Origin: Candidatus Kuenenia stuttgartensis
Lineage (GTDB): Bacteria > Planctomycetota > Planctomycetia > Planctomycetales > Planctomycetaceae
Reading direction: 5' to 3'
Length of the DNA: 52,690 bases
Assembly: GCA_945861865.1 (NCBI GenBank)
Contig: CAMAWN010000015.1
Location: 1-52,690, forward strand
Shown: one piece after another, positions 1 to 6,251 of the stretch
Layout: every line of letters begins with the position of its first letter
Position numbering within the stretch: the stretch's first letter is position 1
Program-made: the position numbers and the translations under genes
The notes under the pieces: model-generated
Databases searched by the model: none
What the model was told of the DNA's origin: nothing
What the model saw: the letters and a program-made list of their open reading frames with translations, nothing else

Positions 1-116
1 CCACCTGCTCCCGAACCGCTGGCATCAACAACCCTGATTTCACTTGTGGCACATCATCCATGATCGACTCCAGAAAGAGGTTCCGAACATTTCTAACCTC
101 ATTCTGACAGCTCCTT

Positions 117-365
117 ATTCATCGCGCCAGCCAAAATTGGCACACCCTCGGCGGGCCAGACGAACGCCGCTACATCGACGCGGACCAATGTGCCGAACGC
201 TTTGGTGGGATTTCCAAACGCCACTGGATTCGCTTGGTCGATTCGGCCCGTGCGCCACAACCAACGAGATTTGGCCGGCTCGTGCGCTGGTCAATTTCAT
301 CGTTGGAAGTGTGGGAGCGCGATGGCTGCCGTCCGCTTCGCCAACCGGGGAGGGTCAAGCCGTGA
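117..365 (+). CDS. AlpA/excisionase-like helix-turn-helix DNA-binding protein, 5' end unclear
   Basis: The frame read from 171 gives YIDADQCAERFGG, then SKRHWIRLVDS, then TRFGRLVRWS and LEVWERDGC. This is the layout of the MerR/AlpA-type excisionase HTH common in integrative elements: helix, 'R-x-W-x-R-L-V-D' turn, beta-wing with GRLVRW. Such proteins usually direct excision or regulate the integrase. The frame is open from 108 but holds no ATG, GTG or TTG before the conserved part, so I set the start at the ATT codon at 117 only as a placeholder. An ATG at 60 is in frame but is cut off by a TGA at 105. The gene ends at TGA 363-365, overlapping the GTG of the next gene. Either an unusual start or a damaged 5' end is possible. 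Confidence 0.6.
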   Translation: MHRASQNWHTLGGPDERRYIDADQCAERFGGISKRHWIRLVDSARAPQPTRFGRLVRWSISSLEVWERDGCRPLRQPGRVKP

Positions 366-853
366 ACGCCGACGAAGGCCAACTGAAAGGCGAGAAGCGA
401 GCCGAGCGCGGCATCAAGCGGGCGGCCTACTGTCACGAGTGGGACATCGCCCGCGACGAACTGCGGTTGCTCGAAACGATGCTGCGGAATCCCGACGTGA
501 GCGTCACGACGGATGACATCGTCGATGACCTCGCCAAAACATTCCGCGACGGCGGCAACTGGCGAGCGAACATCGTGAAGCGTCCGCAAGCGGCGGGCAT
601 CATTGCCACCGATGGCGTCACGAAGTCGGCTCGACCGAGCCGGCACGGTGGCTACACGACGCGCTGGAAGATTGCCGACACGTCGGCGGCCGAGAGTCGG
701 CGCGACGAATTGCGAGAGTTCTTGCGGTCGCATCCGACGCGACCGGCTGATGACCAAAACAAAACGGGCGAATCGGCTGTCACCGACTCGCCCGCGAATT
801 CCACCAACACTAACCCATCGAACGGAGACACGACCAATGGGCAAGCTGTCTGA
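362..853 (+). CDS. Hypothetical protein of the integrated element
   Basis: A 163-residue protein that I do not recognise. GTG at 362 is chosen because a strong GGGGAGG sits about 8 bases upstream and because GTGA couples it to the stop of the HTH gene. The longer in-frame opening back to 44 would only translate the HTH gene out of frame. The N-terminal half is charged and looks helical (residues about 15-60), and the C-terminal third is rich in Ser, Thr, Asn and Asp, probably disordered. The middle has a winged-helix feel (residues around 45-100), but this is weak. Its end overlaps the start of the next gene by 17 bases, suggesting translational coupling in the replication operon. Confidence 0.65.
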   Translation: MNADEGQLKGEKRAERGIKRAAYCHEWDIARDELRLLETMLRNPDVSVTTDDIVDDLAKTFRDGGNWRANIVKRPQAAGIIATDGVTKSARPSRHGGYTTRWKIADTSAAESRRDELREFLRSHPTRPADDQNKTGESAVTDSPANSTNTNPSNGDTTNGQAV

Positions 854-1346
854 CATTCTGAATGGAAGCGGGAGCGACTTCAACGATCGTTGGAACGCGA
901 CCGCTGCGGCGGGTGAATTCGGGCCGGTTCCCCGTGGCGTTTATGTCTGCCATGCCACCAAGGGGGAACTCGAATCGAGCCGCTCGAAATCGACGCCGGG
1001 TTACAAAGTCGAGTTCACCGTGATCGACGGGGACTTCCTAGGCCGAAAGCTGTGGCTCGATTGCTGGCTCACGCCGGCTGCGCTGCCGCAGTCGAAACGG
1101 GACTTGGCCAAGCTGGGCATCACGTCGCCGGCTCAAATGGAACAGCCGTTGCCGAAGTGGATTCGCTGCAACGTGACGGCGGTTGTGCGGCGCGACGATG
1201 ACGGCATCGAACGGAACAAGGTGCAAACCTTTGACGCGGTCGGCATCGACCAGCCGGAAGCCGATGCGTTCGCTCCGAAGCCGCCGGGTGAGGCCGCCGA
1301 GCCGAAGGGTGAGGCGGACACGTCTTTCGATCCCTCGAAACTGTGA
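837..1346 (+). CDS. DUF669-like protein, candidate single-strand DNA-binding partner of the primase
   Basis: A 169-residue protein. It starts with MGKLSDILNG at ATG 837, with GGAG 9 bases upstream; a longer opening to 603 only shadows the previous gene. The core 'G-V-Y-V-C-H ... YKVEFTVIDG-x-FLGRKLW' followed by 'DLAKLGI' resembles the OB-like core of DUF669 proteins, which phages keep next to primase and helicase genes and which are thought to act as single-strand binding or recombination accessory proteins. The C-terminal 40 residues are Pro/Ala/Glu-rich, like a flexible tail. The position directly before the primase supports a replication role. The family assignment is by pattern only. Confidence 0.55.
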   Translation: MGKLSDILNGSGSDFNDRWNATAAAGEFGPVPRGVYVCHATKGELESSRSKSTPGYKVEFTVIDGDFLGRKLWLDCWLTPAALPQSKRDLAKLGITSPAQMEQPLPKWIRCNVTAVVRRDDDGIERNKVQTFDAVGIDQPEADAFAPKPPGEAAEPKGEADTSFDPSKL

Positions 1347-1355
1347 GGGGCAGAC

Positions 1356-2327
1356 ATGACGACCAACGATCTTGGATTCAGGATCGTCGGGCCATGCACC
1401 AACGAACGCCGGCTTGTCGATTGGCAAGCGGCGTTCGTGGCGTATGCCGTACTCGACGAACGGGCCGAAGTGCATCGCGAAACGTATTTGAGCGCGTTCA
1501 CGTTCGGCGAGGATTTTCGTCAGCATCTTGACGCGACCGGCTCAACGAAGGGCTTCGATGGTGTCTGCGGGGCGAGGTTCGTTTGGTTCGACATCGACCG
1601 CACGGACTTGGAAGCGGCTCGACGTGATGCCGCTCGAGTTTGTCTGCGCTTGATCGAACGATATGCGCTCGACGATGACGGGCCGCTGATGTTCTTTTCG
1701 GGATCGAAGGGCTTTCATCTCGGATTGCCGACGGACCTTTGGCAACCGTCCGCTTCGCTGACGTTCCATCGCACGGCAAGACGACTGGCCGAAGGGCTGG
1801 CCGCCGCGGTGCAAGTGACGATCGACGGCGGAGTCTATGACAAGGTTCGCGCTTTCCGTGCTCCAAACTCTCGGCATCCTAAGACAGGACTTCACAAGCG
1901 GGCGTTGACGCTCGACGAACTGATGCGGTTATCGGTCGAGAGGATTCAAGACCTCGCACGGGAGCCGCTGGCGTTCGACATGCCGACGACGACCACACGC
2001 AACGAACAAGCTGCCGCCGATTGGCTCGGCGCGGTGCAAGGGATGGAACGCGTAGCCGAAGCGATTCAGCAACGTCGAACATCCGGCAACGGATCGACGC
2101 GGTTGAATCGCTCAACGCTCGACTTCATTCGCCACGGGGCGGGGAGCGGTGACAGGCATCGGCTGTTGTTCTCGGCGGCTGCCAACCTCGCCGAGTTCGG
2201 GTGTCCGTCCGAGTTGGTTCGCGAACTGTTGAACGAAGCCGCGCTCGATTCGGGACTCGCTCCGAATGAGGTTCGACGGCAAATCGACTGCGGATTGAAA
2301 CACTCACCGAAGGGCAACCAATCATGA
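1356..2327 (+). CDS. Archaeo-eukaryotic-type (AEP) primase
   Basis: A 323-residue protein that should make RNA or DNA primers for replication of the element. The three AEP signatures are visible: the metal-binding D-x-D in FVWFDIDRTD (D79 and D81), the S-x-H type motif SGSKGFHLGLP (H121), and the downstream 'GGVYDKVRAFRAPNSRHPKTG' region, with Asp and basic residues that bind nucleotide phosphate. Related catalytic domains occur in LigD-type and plasmid primase-polymerases. The C-terminal about 100 residues are helical and may be the PriCT-like or helicase-contact part. Its stop overlaps the ATG of the helicase gene (ATGA, 2324-2327), so the two are translationally coupled. Confidence 0.8.
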   Translation: MTTNDLGFRIVGPCTNERRLVDWQAAFVAYAVLDERAEVHRETYLSAFTFGEDFRQHLDATGSTKGFDGVCGARFVWFDIDRTDLEAARRDAARVCLRLIERYALDDDGPLMFFSGSKGFHLGLPTDLWQPSASLTFHRTARRLAEGLAAAVQVTIDGGVYDKVRAFRAPNSRHPKTGLHKRALTLDELMRLSVERIQDLAREPLAFDMPTTTTRNEQAAADWLGAVQGMERVAEAIQQRRTSGNGSTRLNRSTLDFIRHGAGSGDRHRLLFSAAANLAEFGCPSELVRELLNEAALDSGLAPNEVRRQIDCGLKHSPKGNQS

Positions 2328-3271
2328 CGACGAACGCCAACTACCGAAGCGGGGCCGATGTGATCGACGGCTGGCGCGATGACGTGCTGAGCGGCAAGCC
2401 GCCGACGTTCTATCCGATTGGTGAAGGCGAACTCGCTCGCCTCGAAATCGGGCCGGGACTGGTGACGTTGCTCGGCGGCGCGCCGGGATCTGGCAAGACC
2501 GCGTTCACGATGCAAGCCGTGGTCGATGCGTTGCGATTGACTCCGACACTGCGGGCGGTCGTCTGCAATATCGAGATGCCGCCGGGCGTGTTGCTGGATC
2601 GGCAATTGGCTCGGCTGTCGGGAGTGGAGCTCACGACGATCCGCTATCGCCGGCTGACGGCAGAACACTCGGAACGGATCGACGCGGGGCTGACGACGCT
2701 GGCCGAAGTGTGCGACCGGCTGGCGTTCGTGCGACCTCCGTTTGACCTGGCCAACATCGCGGCCGTGGCCGATGAGTTCGACGCGGGGCTGATCGTGCTG
2801 GACTACATCCAACGGATTCAACCGCCGGGCGAACACGGCGACAAACGCGGCTCGGTCGATGCCACGATGAATCATCTGCGGGCGTTCGCCGATGCGGGCG
2901 TGGCGGTTGTCGTGTTGTCGGCGGTCGGACGCACGAAGGACAAGCAAGGCCGGTCGAGCTACTCCGGCGAGGGGCTGTCGCTGGCATCGTTCCGCGAATC
3001 GAGCGAGTTGGAGTTCGGGGCCGACGATGCCTTCATCCTCACGCCTGTTGCGGACTCGGAAGTGATCCTACGGCATCTCAAGAGCCGCAACGGTGAATGC
3101 CTCGACCTGCGGCTGACGTTCGATAAGCCGCTGCAACGCTTCACGCCGATCGACGCGGGCAACGTGACATCGAACGGCGAGCGACCGGGCAAGCTCCGCT
3201 CCGCGATTGCCGAACTGTGGGCGAAAACTCCAATGGGCCGCGAAGACGTTGACGATTGGGGGACCAACTGA
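2324..3271 (+). CDS. DnaB-like replicative helicase / RecA-fold ATPase
   Basis: A 315-residue RecA-fold ATPase. The Walker A motif is GGAPGSGKTAF (K58), and the Walker B is LIVLDYIQRI (D160), the 'hhhDYhQ' form typical of DnaB-family hexameric helicases. A short arginine-rich stretch and a C-terminal LKSRNGE segment also fit. It lacks the N-terminal DnaG-binding domain of DnaB, as many plasmid and satellite helicases do. The ATGA overlap with the upstream primase and TGATG overlap with the downstream winged-helix gene make a primase-helicase cassette. RepA-type or KaiC-like ATPases are alternatives, but the neighbours favour a helicase. Confidence 0.75.
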   Translation: MTTNANYRSGADVIDGWRDDVLSGKPPTFYPIGEGELARLEIGPGLVTLLGGAPGSGKTAFTMQAVVDALRLTPTLRAVVCNIEMPPGVLLDRQLARLSGVELTTIRYRRLTAEHSERIDAGLTTLAEVCDRLAFVRPPFDLANIAAVADEFDAGLIVLDYIQRIQPPGEHGDKRGSVDATMNHLRAFADAGVAVVVLSAVGRTKDKQGRSSYSGEGLSLASFRESSELEFGADDAFILTPVADSEVILRHLKSRNGECLDLRLTFDKPLQRFTPIDAGNVTSNGERPGKLRSAIAELWAKTPMGREDVDDWGTN

Positions 3272-3666
3272 TGAACCACGGACATCCGCCACGACTGCCG
3301 GGCTGTTCCGTCTTGCCGCCGATGAATCCTCGACCGGCAACCGCGGACAACTCACCGAAAGACAAGCCGAAGAAACGAGCGACCGGCGAACGATTCTCGA
3401 CGATCAACGCTTTCGTGGATTGTTCGATGGCGGAACTCAGTCGGAGCGAGGCGTTGACGTGGTTCGTGCTGTGGCGTGACACGAAAGACGGGACGGTGAG
3501 AACAAGTGCGGCGGACATCGCTCGGCGAATTGGTTGCAGTCGTCGAGCCGTGACGGACGCCTTGTCGGGACTGCGACAACGTGGATTGCTGACGCTGATC
3601 TATCGCGGCGGAATGAATCAGGGAGTCTCAGTTCACCGCGTTCAACCGCTCGCAAAACCGCCCTGA
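3271..3666 (+). CDS. Winged-helix DNA-binding protein of the element
   Basis: A 131-residue protein. ATG 3271 shares its A with the stop of the helicase gene, and the N-terminal about 35 residues are Pro/Lys-rich. The rest reads as a helix-turn-helix with wing: 'TSAADIARRIGCSRRAVTDAL' (helix 2 and recognition helix), then 'LRQRGLLTLIYRGG', the usual beta-wing of replication-initiation and MarR/GntR-like winged helices. It could be the initiator that binds the repeat cluster immediately downstream, or a transcriptional regulator. That link is an inference from position. Confidence 0.65.
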   Translation: MNHGHPPRLPGCSVLPPMNPRPATADNSPKDKPKKRATGERFSTINAFVDCSMAELSRSEALTWFVLWRDTKDGTVRTSAADIARRIGCSRRAVTDALSGLRQRGLLTLIYRGGMNQGVSVHRVQPLAKPP

Positions 3667-3813
3667 CGTGGGAAGCTGGCTTCTCATTGCCGTGGGAAGT
3701 TTTCCAGCATCAGCTAGGGAAGCCCACTTCCCATATCCCAGAAGGGACCATAAGCGAATGGTCCAACTGTCTGACGACAGGACCATTCTCAGAAACAGAA
3801 AGAGAACGCGACC
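3667..3813. repeat. Cluster of short direct and inverted repeats, possible origin or operator of the element
   Basis: This spacer holds two families of short repeats. TGGGAAG occurs at 3669-3675 and 3693-3699, a one-base variant at 3716-3722, and the inverse CTTCCCA at 3727-3733. GGACCAT occurs at 3745-3751, as the inverse ATGGTCC at 3758-3764 (a perfect 7-bp stem with a 6-base loop) and again directly at 3780-3786. No convincing coding frame crosses the region. The position between a winged-helix gene and the next gene of a replicon suggests iterons or regulatory sites; this is inference. Confidence 0.5.
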
Positions 3814-4188
3814 ATGCCAACCGATCCCGCGATTCTCGCCCAACTGCAAACGCTGTGGGGTGAACCCGTCACCGAGGCGACAGCCGAAGCGAACTCGGAA
3901 GCGGCGTTCGTGCCAAGCGAGTGGCAACCGTCACCGATTCCGCCAGCTCGGTTGGCAAACTCGCCGGCAACTTGGGACGCCTCGACGTTGGAACTGGTGA
4001 CGTGGTTTCAATCCCACCGGGATCGGCTGCCGGTCGAGTTGTTTTGCTTGTGGCCGGGGGCGTGGGTGGTCGATGCCGCGTTGTTCTATCGGTCACTCGA
4101 CGGCGACATCGCCAGCGGGCCGGAAGGGCCACGGGGACGATACGGCGGGCTGGCGCACGATTTGAAAAGGCTACGGGACTTGAAATGA
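3814..4188 (+). CDS. Hypothetical protein of the integrated element
   Basis: A 124-residue protein that I do not recognise. It starts at ATG 3814 with an AGAG stretch 10 bases upstream. It has an acidic N-terminus, a Pro-rich middle, then a Trp-rich helical part (ELVTWFQSHRDRLP ... LWPGAWVVDAALFYRSLD) and a basic tail. The Trp spacing resembles small proteins seen beside primase genes in other elements, but no motif is diagnostic. Its place after the repeat cluster and before the HTH/integrase pair suggests an accessory role in element maintenance. Confidence 0.5.
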   Translation: MPTDPAILAQLQTLWGEPVTEATAEANSEAAFVPSEWQPSPIPPARLANSPATWDASTLELVTWFQSHRDRLPVELFCLWPGAWVVDAALFYRSLDGDIASGPEGPRGRYGGLAHDLKRLRDLK

Positions 4189-4199
4189 TTCGTTGAGGT

Positions 4200-4215
4200 T
4201 GTAAAACTTTTTACA
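4200..4215. promoter_or_regulatory. 16-bp palindrome abutting the start codon of the small HTH gene, probable operator
   Basis: TGTAAAA-CT-TTTTACA is a near-perfect inverted repeat (7-bp arms, 2-base centre) whose last base is the A of the ATG at 4215. A dyad that covers the ribosome-binding region of a small HTH gene is a common arrangement for autoregulation. The binding protein is inferred, not shown. Confidence 0.5.
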
Positions 4216-4433
4216 TGGCAACCAAACGCAAGAAATCGCGAACGATGACCGAAACTCTCCGGCAAGCCATCGCCGACAGCGGCTTGGCGTTCATTGAAAT
4301 CGAACGGCAAAGCGGAGTGCTCCGGCAAACGCTGATGAAGTTCGCCCGCAACGAGCAATCGTTGCGGCTCGACATGGCCGACAAGCTGGCCGAGTTCTTT
4401 GCGTTGGAGTTGGTCGAACGAAAAGGAAAATGA
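4215..4433 (+). CDS. Small XRE-like helix-turn-helix protein
   Basis: A 72-residue basic protein with a single HTH: 'TLRQAIADSGLAFIEIERQSGV' then 'RQTLMKFARNEQSLRLDMADKLAEFF'. This is the Cro/XRE pattern (helix 2 'AFIEIERQSGV', recognition helix 'LRQTLMKF', closing 'LDMADKLAEFFAL'). It is probably a repressor of the integrase and of itself. The integrase ATG follows its stop codon by one base, so they are co-transcribed. There is no good Shine-Dalgarno sequence; a GAGG lies about 15 bases upstream, separated by the palindrome. Confidence 0.75.
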   Translation: MATKRKKSRTMTETLRQAIADSGLAFIEIERQSGVLRQTLMKFARNEQSLRLDMADKLAEFFALELVERKGK

Positions 4434-4434
4434 G

Positions 4435-6180
4435 ATGGGAACCGTCTTTCGACAAACTCGGACTCGGCCGCTTCCCGCTGGTGCGGAAGTCTTCACACGG
4501 GCCGGGCAACAGTTCGCCCGCTGGAAGCCATTAAAGGGCAAGACGCGGACGGCCAAGGTGACGACCGGCGAGGATGGCACGTTGCGGATTCAAACCGAAG
4601 CGGCCACGTTCACGGCCAAGTTTCGCAACGGGCAGGGTGTCATTCGCGAAGTCTCGACCCGCTGCCGCGATGAAGATGCCGCCCGGTCGGTTCTCAGCAA
4701 GTTGGAACGTCGGGCCGAACTGGTTCGCAGCGAAATCATCTCTCCCGCCGAAGACGCGACCGCCGATCATCAGCTAACGCCACTCGCCCAACACTTCGCG
4801 GCGTTTCGCGAACATCGAACCGCCAAGGGGCTGACCTCAATTCGCATCGACAACACGAAGTCGAAATTGGATCGTCTCGCCAAAGAATGCGGCTTTGGCC
4901 GGCTGGCGGATTGTTCGGCCGATGCTCTGACACGCTGGCTCAATTGTCAGCAAGGCAACGGAATGTCGCCGGGGAATCGCAACGAGTACCGGCAAGAGTT
5001 GGTCGGCTTCGGCAACTGGTGTGTCGAAACGCATCGCCTGTCCGTGAATCCGTTCTCCAAAGTGCCGACAGCCGATGCCAAGCTCGACTGTCGCCGACAA
5101 CGCCGGTCGATGACCGAAGCGGAGTTGGTGCAACTGTTGGAAGTGGCACGCTGGCGACCGCTCGCCGAGTACGGTCGAGAATCCACTTCCGCTGACGACA
5201 AACCCAGCGAAGGGGCCGGCACCAAGCGCAAGCGGTCGAATTGGATCAAGGCCGCGTTGAAGCTCAACGGACTACAAGCGGCGGTCGAACGGGCGCGGGA
5301 ATGTCTCGCCAAGAATCCCGACTTCGTGGCGAAGCTGGAACGACTCGGACGCGAACGAGCGTTGATTTACAAGACGCTCGTTCTGACCGGGCTTCGCAAA
5401 GGTGAACTCGCATCGTTGACGGTCGGGCAACTCGACCTCGACGCGCCGATGCCGTTCGTCGAACTCGACGCGGCAGACGAGAAGAATCGGCAAGGCTCCA
5501 CGATCCCGCTACGGCTCGACTTGGCGAACGACCTGAGAGAATGGCTGTCCGACGTTCCCAACGTCTCCACGCTTCGCCTACGCAACCACAACGCGGACGT
5601 GACCAGCGACCGAAAGTTATTCCGCGTTCCCGCCGGGCTGGTGCGAATCCTCAACCGTGACTTGAACACCGCCGGCATTCCCAAGCGAGACGAACGAGGG
5701 CGGACGCTCGACGTTCACGCTTTACGAGGCACATTCGCGACGCTGCTGTCCAAGGGCGGAGTTGCTCCGCGCACGGCTCAAGCGGCAATGCGTCATTCAA
5801 CGATCGACCTGACGATGAACACCTACACGGACCCGAAGCTGTTGGACGTGTGCGGAGCGTTGGACTCGCTGCCGTCGCTCAACCTCAACGCCTCACCATC
5901 GACCGAACGAAATGCGATGCGAGCCACGGGGACCGATGGCCGAGATATTTCGCGTTCGACGGACTCACCAAAGAACTCACCTGATGCTGGCAAATCGAGA
6001 CTTTTGGGGTCGTTTGCTGTCATCGCATCAGGAAATGCCGATCGACGAACGACGCGCAAGGCGAATGCAGAAAACCTCACGAAACCAAAGGAAAAAGCCT
6101 TGTTCGCAGGGTTTGCGAGCAAGGCTTCTCAGGTCGGGATGACAGGATTTGAACCTGCGACCTCTACGTCCCGAACGTAG
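4435..6180 (+). CDS. int: Tyrosine recombinase (integrase)
   Basis: A 581-residue site-specific recombinase. ATG 4435 follows the HTH stop at once, and an AGGAAAA sequence precedes it. After a basic N-terminal arm, a SAM-like core-binding domain (about residues 105-200) leads to the catalytic domain with TGLRKGE (R321), HALRG (H428, R431), RHS (H454) and the nucleophile in NTYTD (Y464), the full R-H-x-x-R-H-Y set apart from the beta-hairpin Lys, which I could not place. A tail of about 115 residues follows. Its last 30 or so codons run through the terminator hairpin of the tRNA and into the tRNA itself, ending at a TAG within it. The tail composition suggests it is not under strong constraint. 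Confidence 0.9.
   Translation: MGTVFRQTRTRPLPAGAEVFTRAGQQFARWKPLKGKTRTAKVTTGEDGTLRIQTEAATFTAKFRNGQGVIREVSTRCRDEDAARSVLSKLERRAELVRSEIISPAEDATADHQLTPLAQHFAAFREHRTAKGLTSIRIDNTKSKLDRLAKECGFGRLADCSADALTRWLNCQQGNGMSPGNRNEYRQELVGFGNWCVETHRLSVNPFSKVPTADAKLDCRRQRRSMTEAELVQLLEVARWRPLAEYGRESTSADDKPSEGAGTKRKRSNWIKAALKLNGLQAAVERARECLAKNPDFVAKLERLGRERALIYKTLVLTGLRKGELASLTVGQLDLDAPMPFVELDAADEKNRQGSTIPLRLDLANDLREWLSDVPNVSTLRLRNHNADVTSDRKLFRVPAGLVRILNRDLNTAGIPKRDERGRTLDVHALRGTFATLLSKGGVAPRTAQAAMRHSTIDLTMNTYTDPKLLDVCGALDSLPSLNLNASPSTERNAMRATGTDGRDISRSTDSPKNSPDAGKSRLLGSFAVIASGNADRRTTRKANAENLTKPKEKALFAGFASKASQVGMTGFEPATSTSRT
6091..6127 (-). terminator. Rho-independent terminator of tRNA-Pro
   Basis: Read on the minus strand just after the tRNA 3' end, AAGCCTTG and CAAGGCTT (6120-6127 and 6095-6102) plus an inner TCGCA/TGCGA pairing form a 14-bp stem with one G-T pair. 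It closes a 5-base loop and is followed by TTTTT (6092-6096). The hairpin starts 6 bases past the discriminator base. It lies inside the integrase reading frame on the other strand. Confidence 0.8.
6134..6180. other. Probable attachment site (tRNA-Pro 3' half overlapping the integrase end)
   Basis: Tyrosine integrases often recombine at tRNA 3' halves. Here the integrase gene lies against, and overlaps, the T-arm and anticodon-arm half of tRNA-Pro. The exact core cannot be set, since the second copy is outside the window. Confidence 0.45.
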
Positions 6181-6208
6181 CGCTCTAGCCAAGCTGAGCT
6201 ACATCCCG
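6134..6208 (-). tRNA. tRNA-Pro, anticodon CGG
   Basis: Full cloverleaf on the minus strand: acceptor CGGGATG/CATCCCG with discriminator A, TA at positions 8-9, a D-arm with GCTC and GAGC, an anticodon stem CTACG/CGTAG around loop TTCGGGA (anticodon CGG, reads CCG), and a T-arm with loop TTCAAAT. The length is 75 bases and CCA is not encoded. A strong terminator follows. The integrase frame reads its complement as GMTGFEPATS, a familiar tRNA shadow peptide. Confidence 0.95.
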
Positions 6209-6251
6209 ATTGCCAAAAGGCGGCCGGATTCTAGCGGGGGGAGGGAATGCG

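Larger units (their letters stand above)
1..6180 (+). mobile_element. Integrated element (right part) with primase, helicase and integrase, inserted at tRNA-Pro
   Basis: Nine plus-strand genes are packed head to tail and end in a tyrosine recombinase whose reading frame enters a tRNA-Pro gene. The gene set is an excisionase-like HTH protein, a DUF669-like protein, an AEP-type primase, a DnaB-like ATPase, a winged-helix protein, a small HTH protein and the integrase. This is typical of integrative plasmids or phage satellites. No capsid, terminase, relaxase or mating-pair gene is visible, so the mode of transfer is unknown. The boundary is inferred: the tRNA 3' end is the likely right attachment site, and the left site must lie before position 1, because no copy of the tRNA 3' end was found in the first kilobase. 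Confidence 0.8.

Noticed and set aside
1..110. Left attachment site of the element
   Set aside because: No match to the tRNA-Pro 3' half was found; the true site must be outside the window.
44..361. N-terminal extension of the second gene of the element
   Set aside because: It covers the HTH gene out of frame; the GTG at 362 has a strong ribosome-binding site and a GTGA overlap.
6138..6180. GMTGFEPATS peptide as a conserved protein tail
   Set aside because: It is the translation of the tRNA antisense strand, seen in many annotated false ORF ends.
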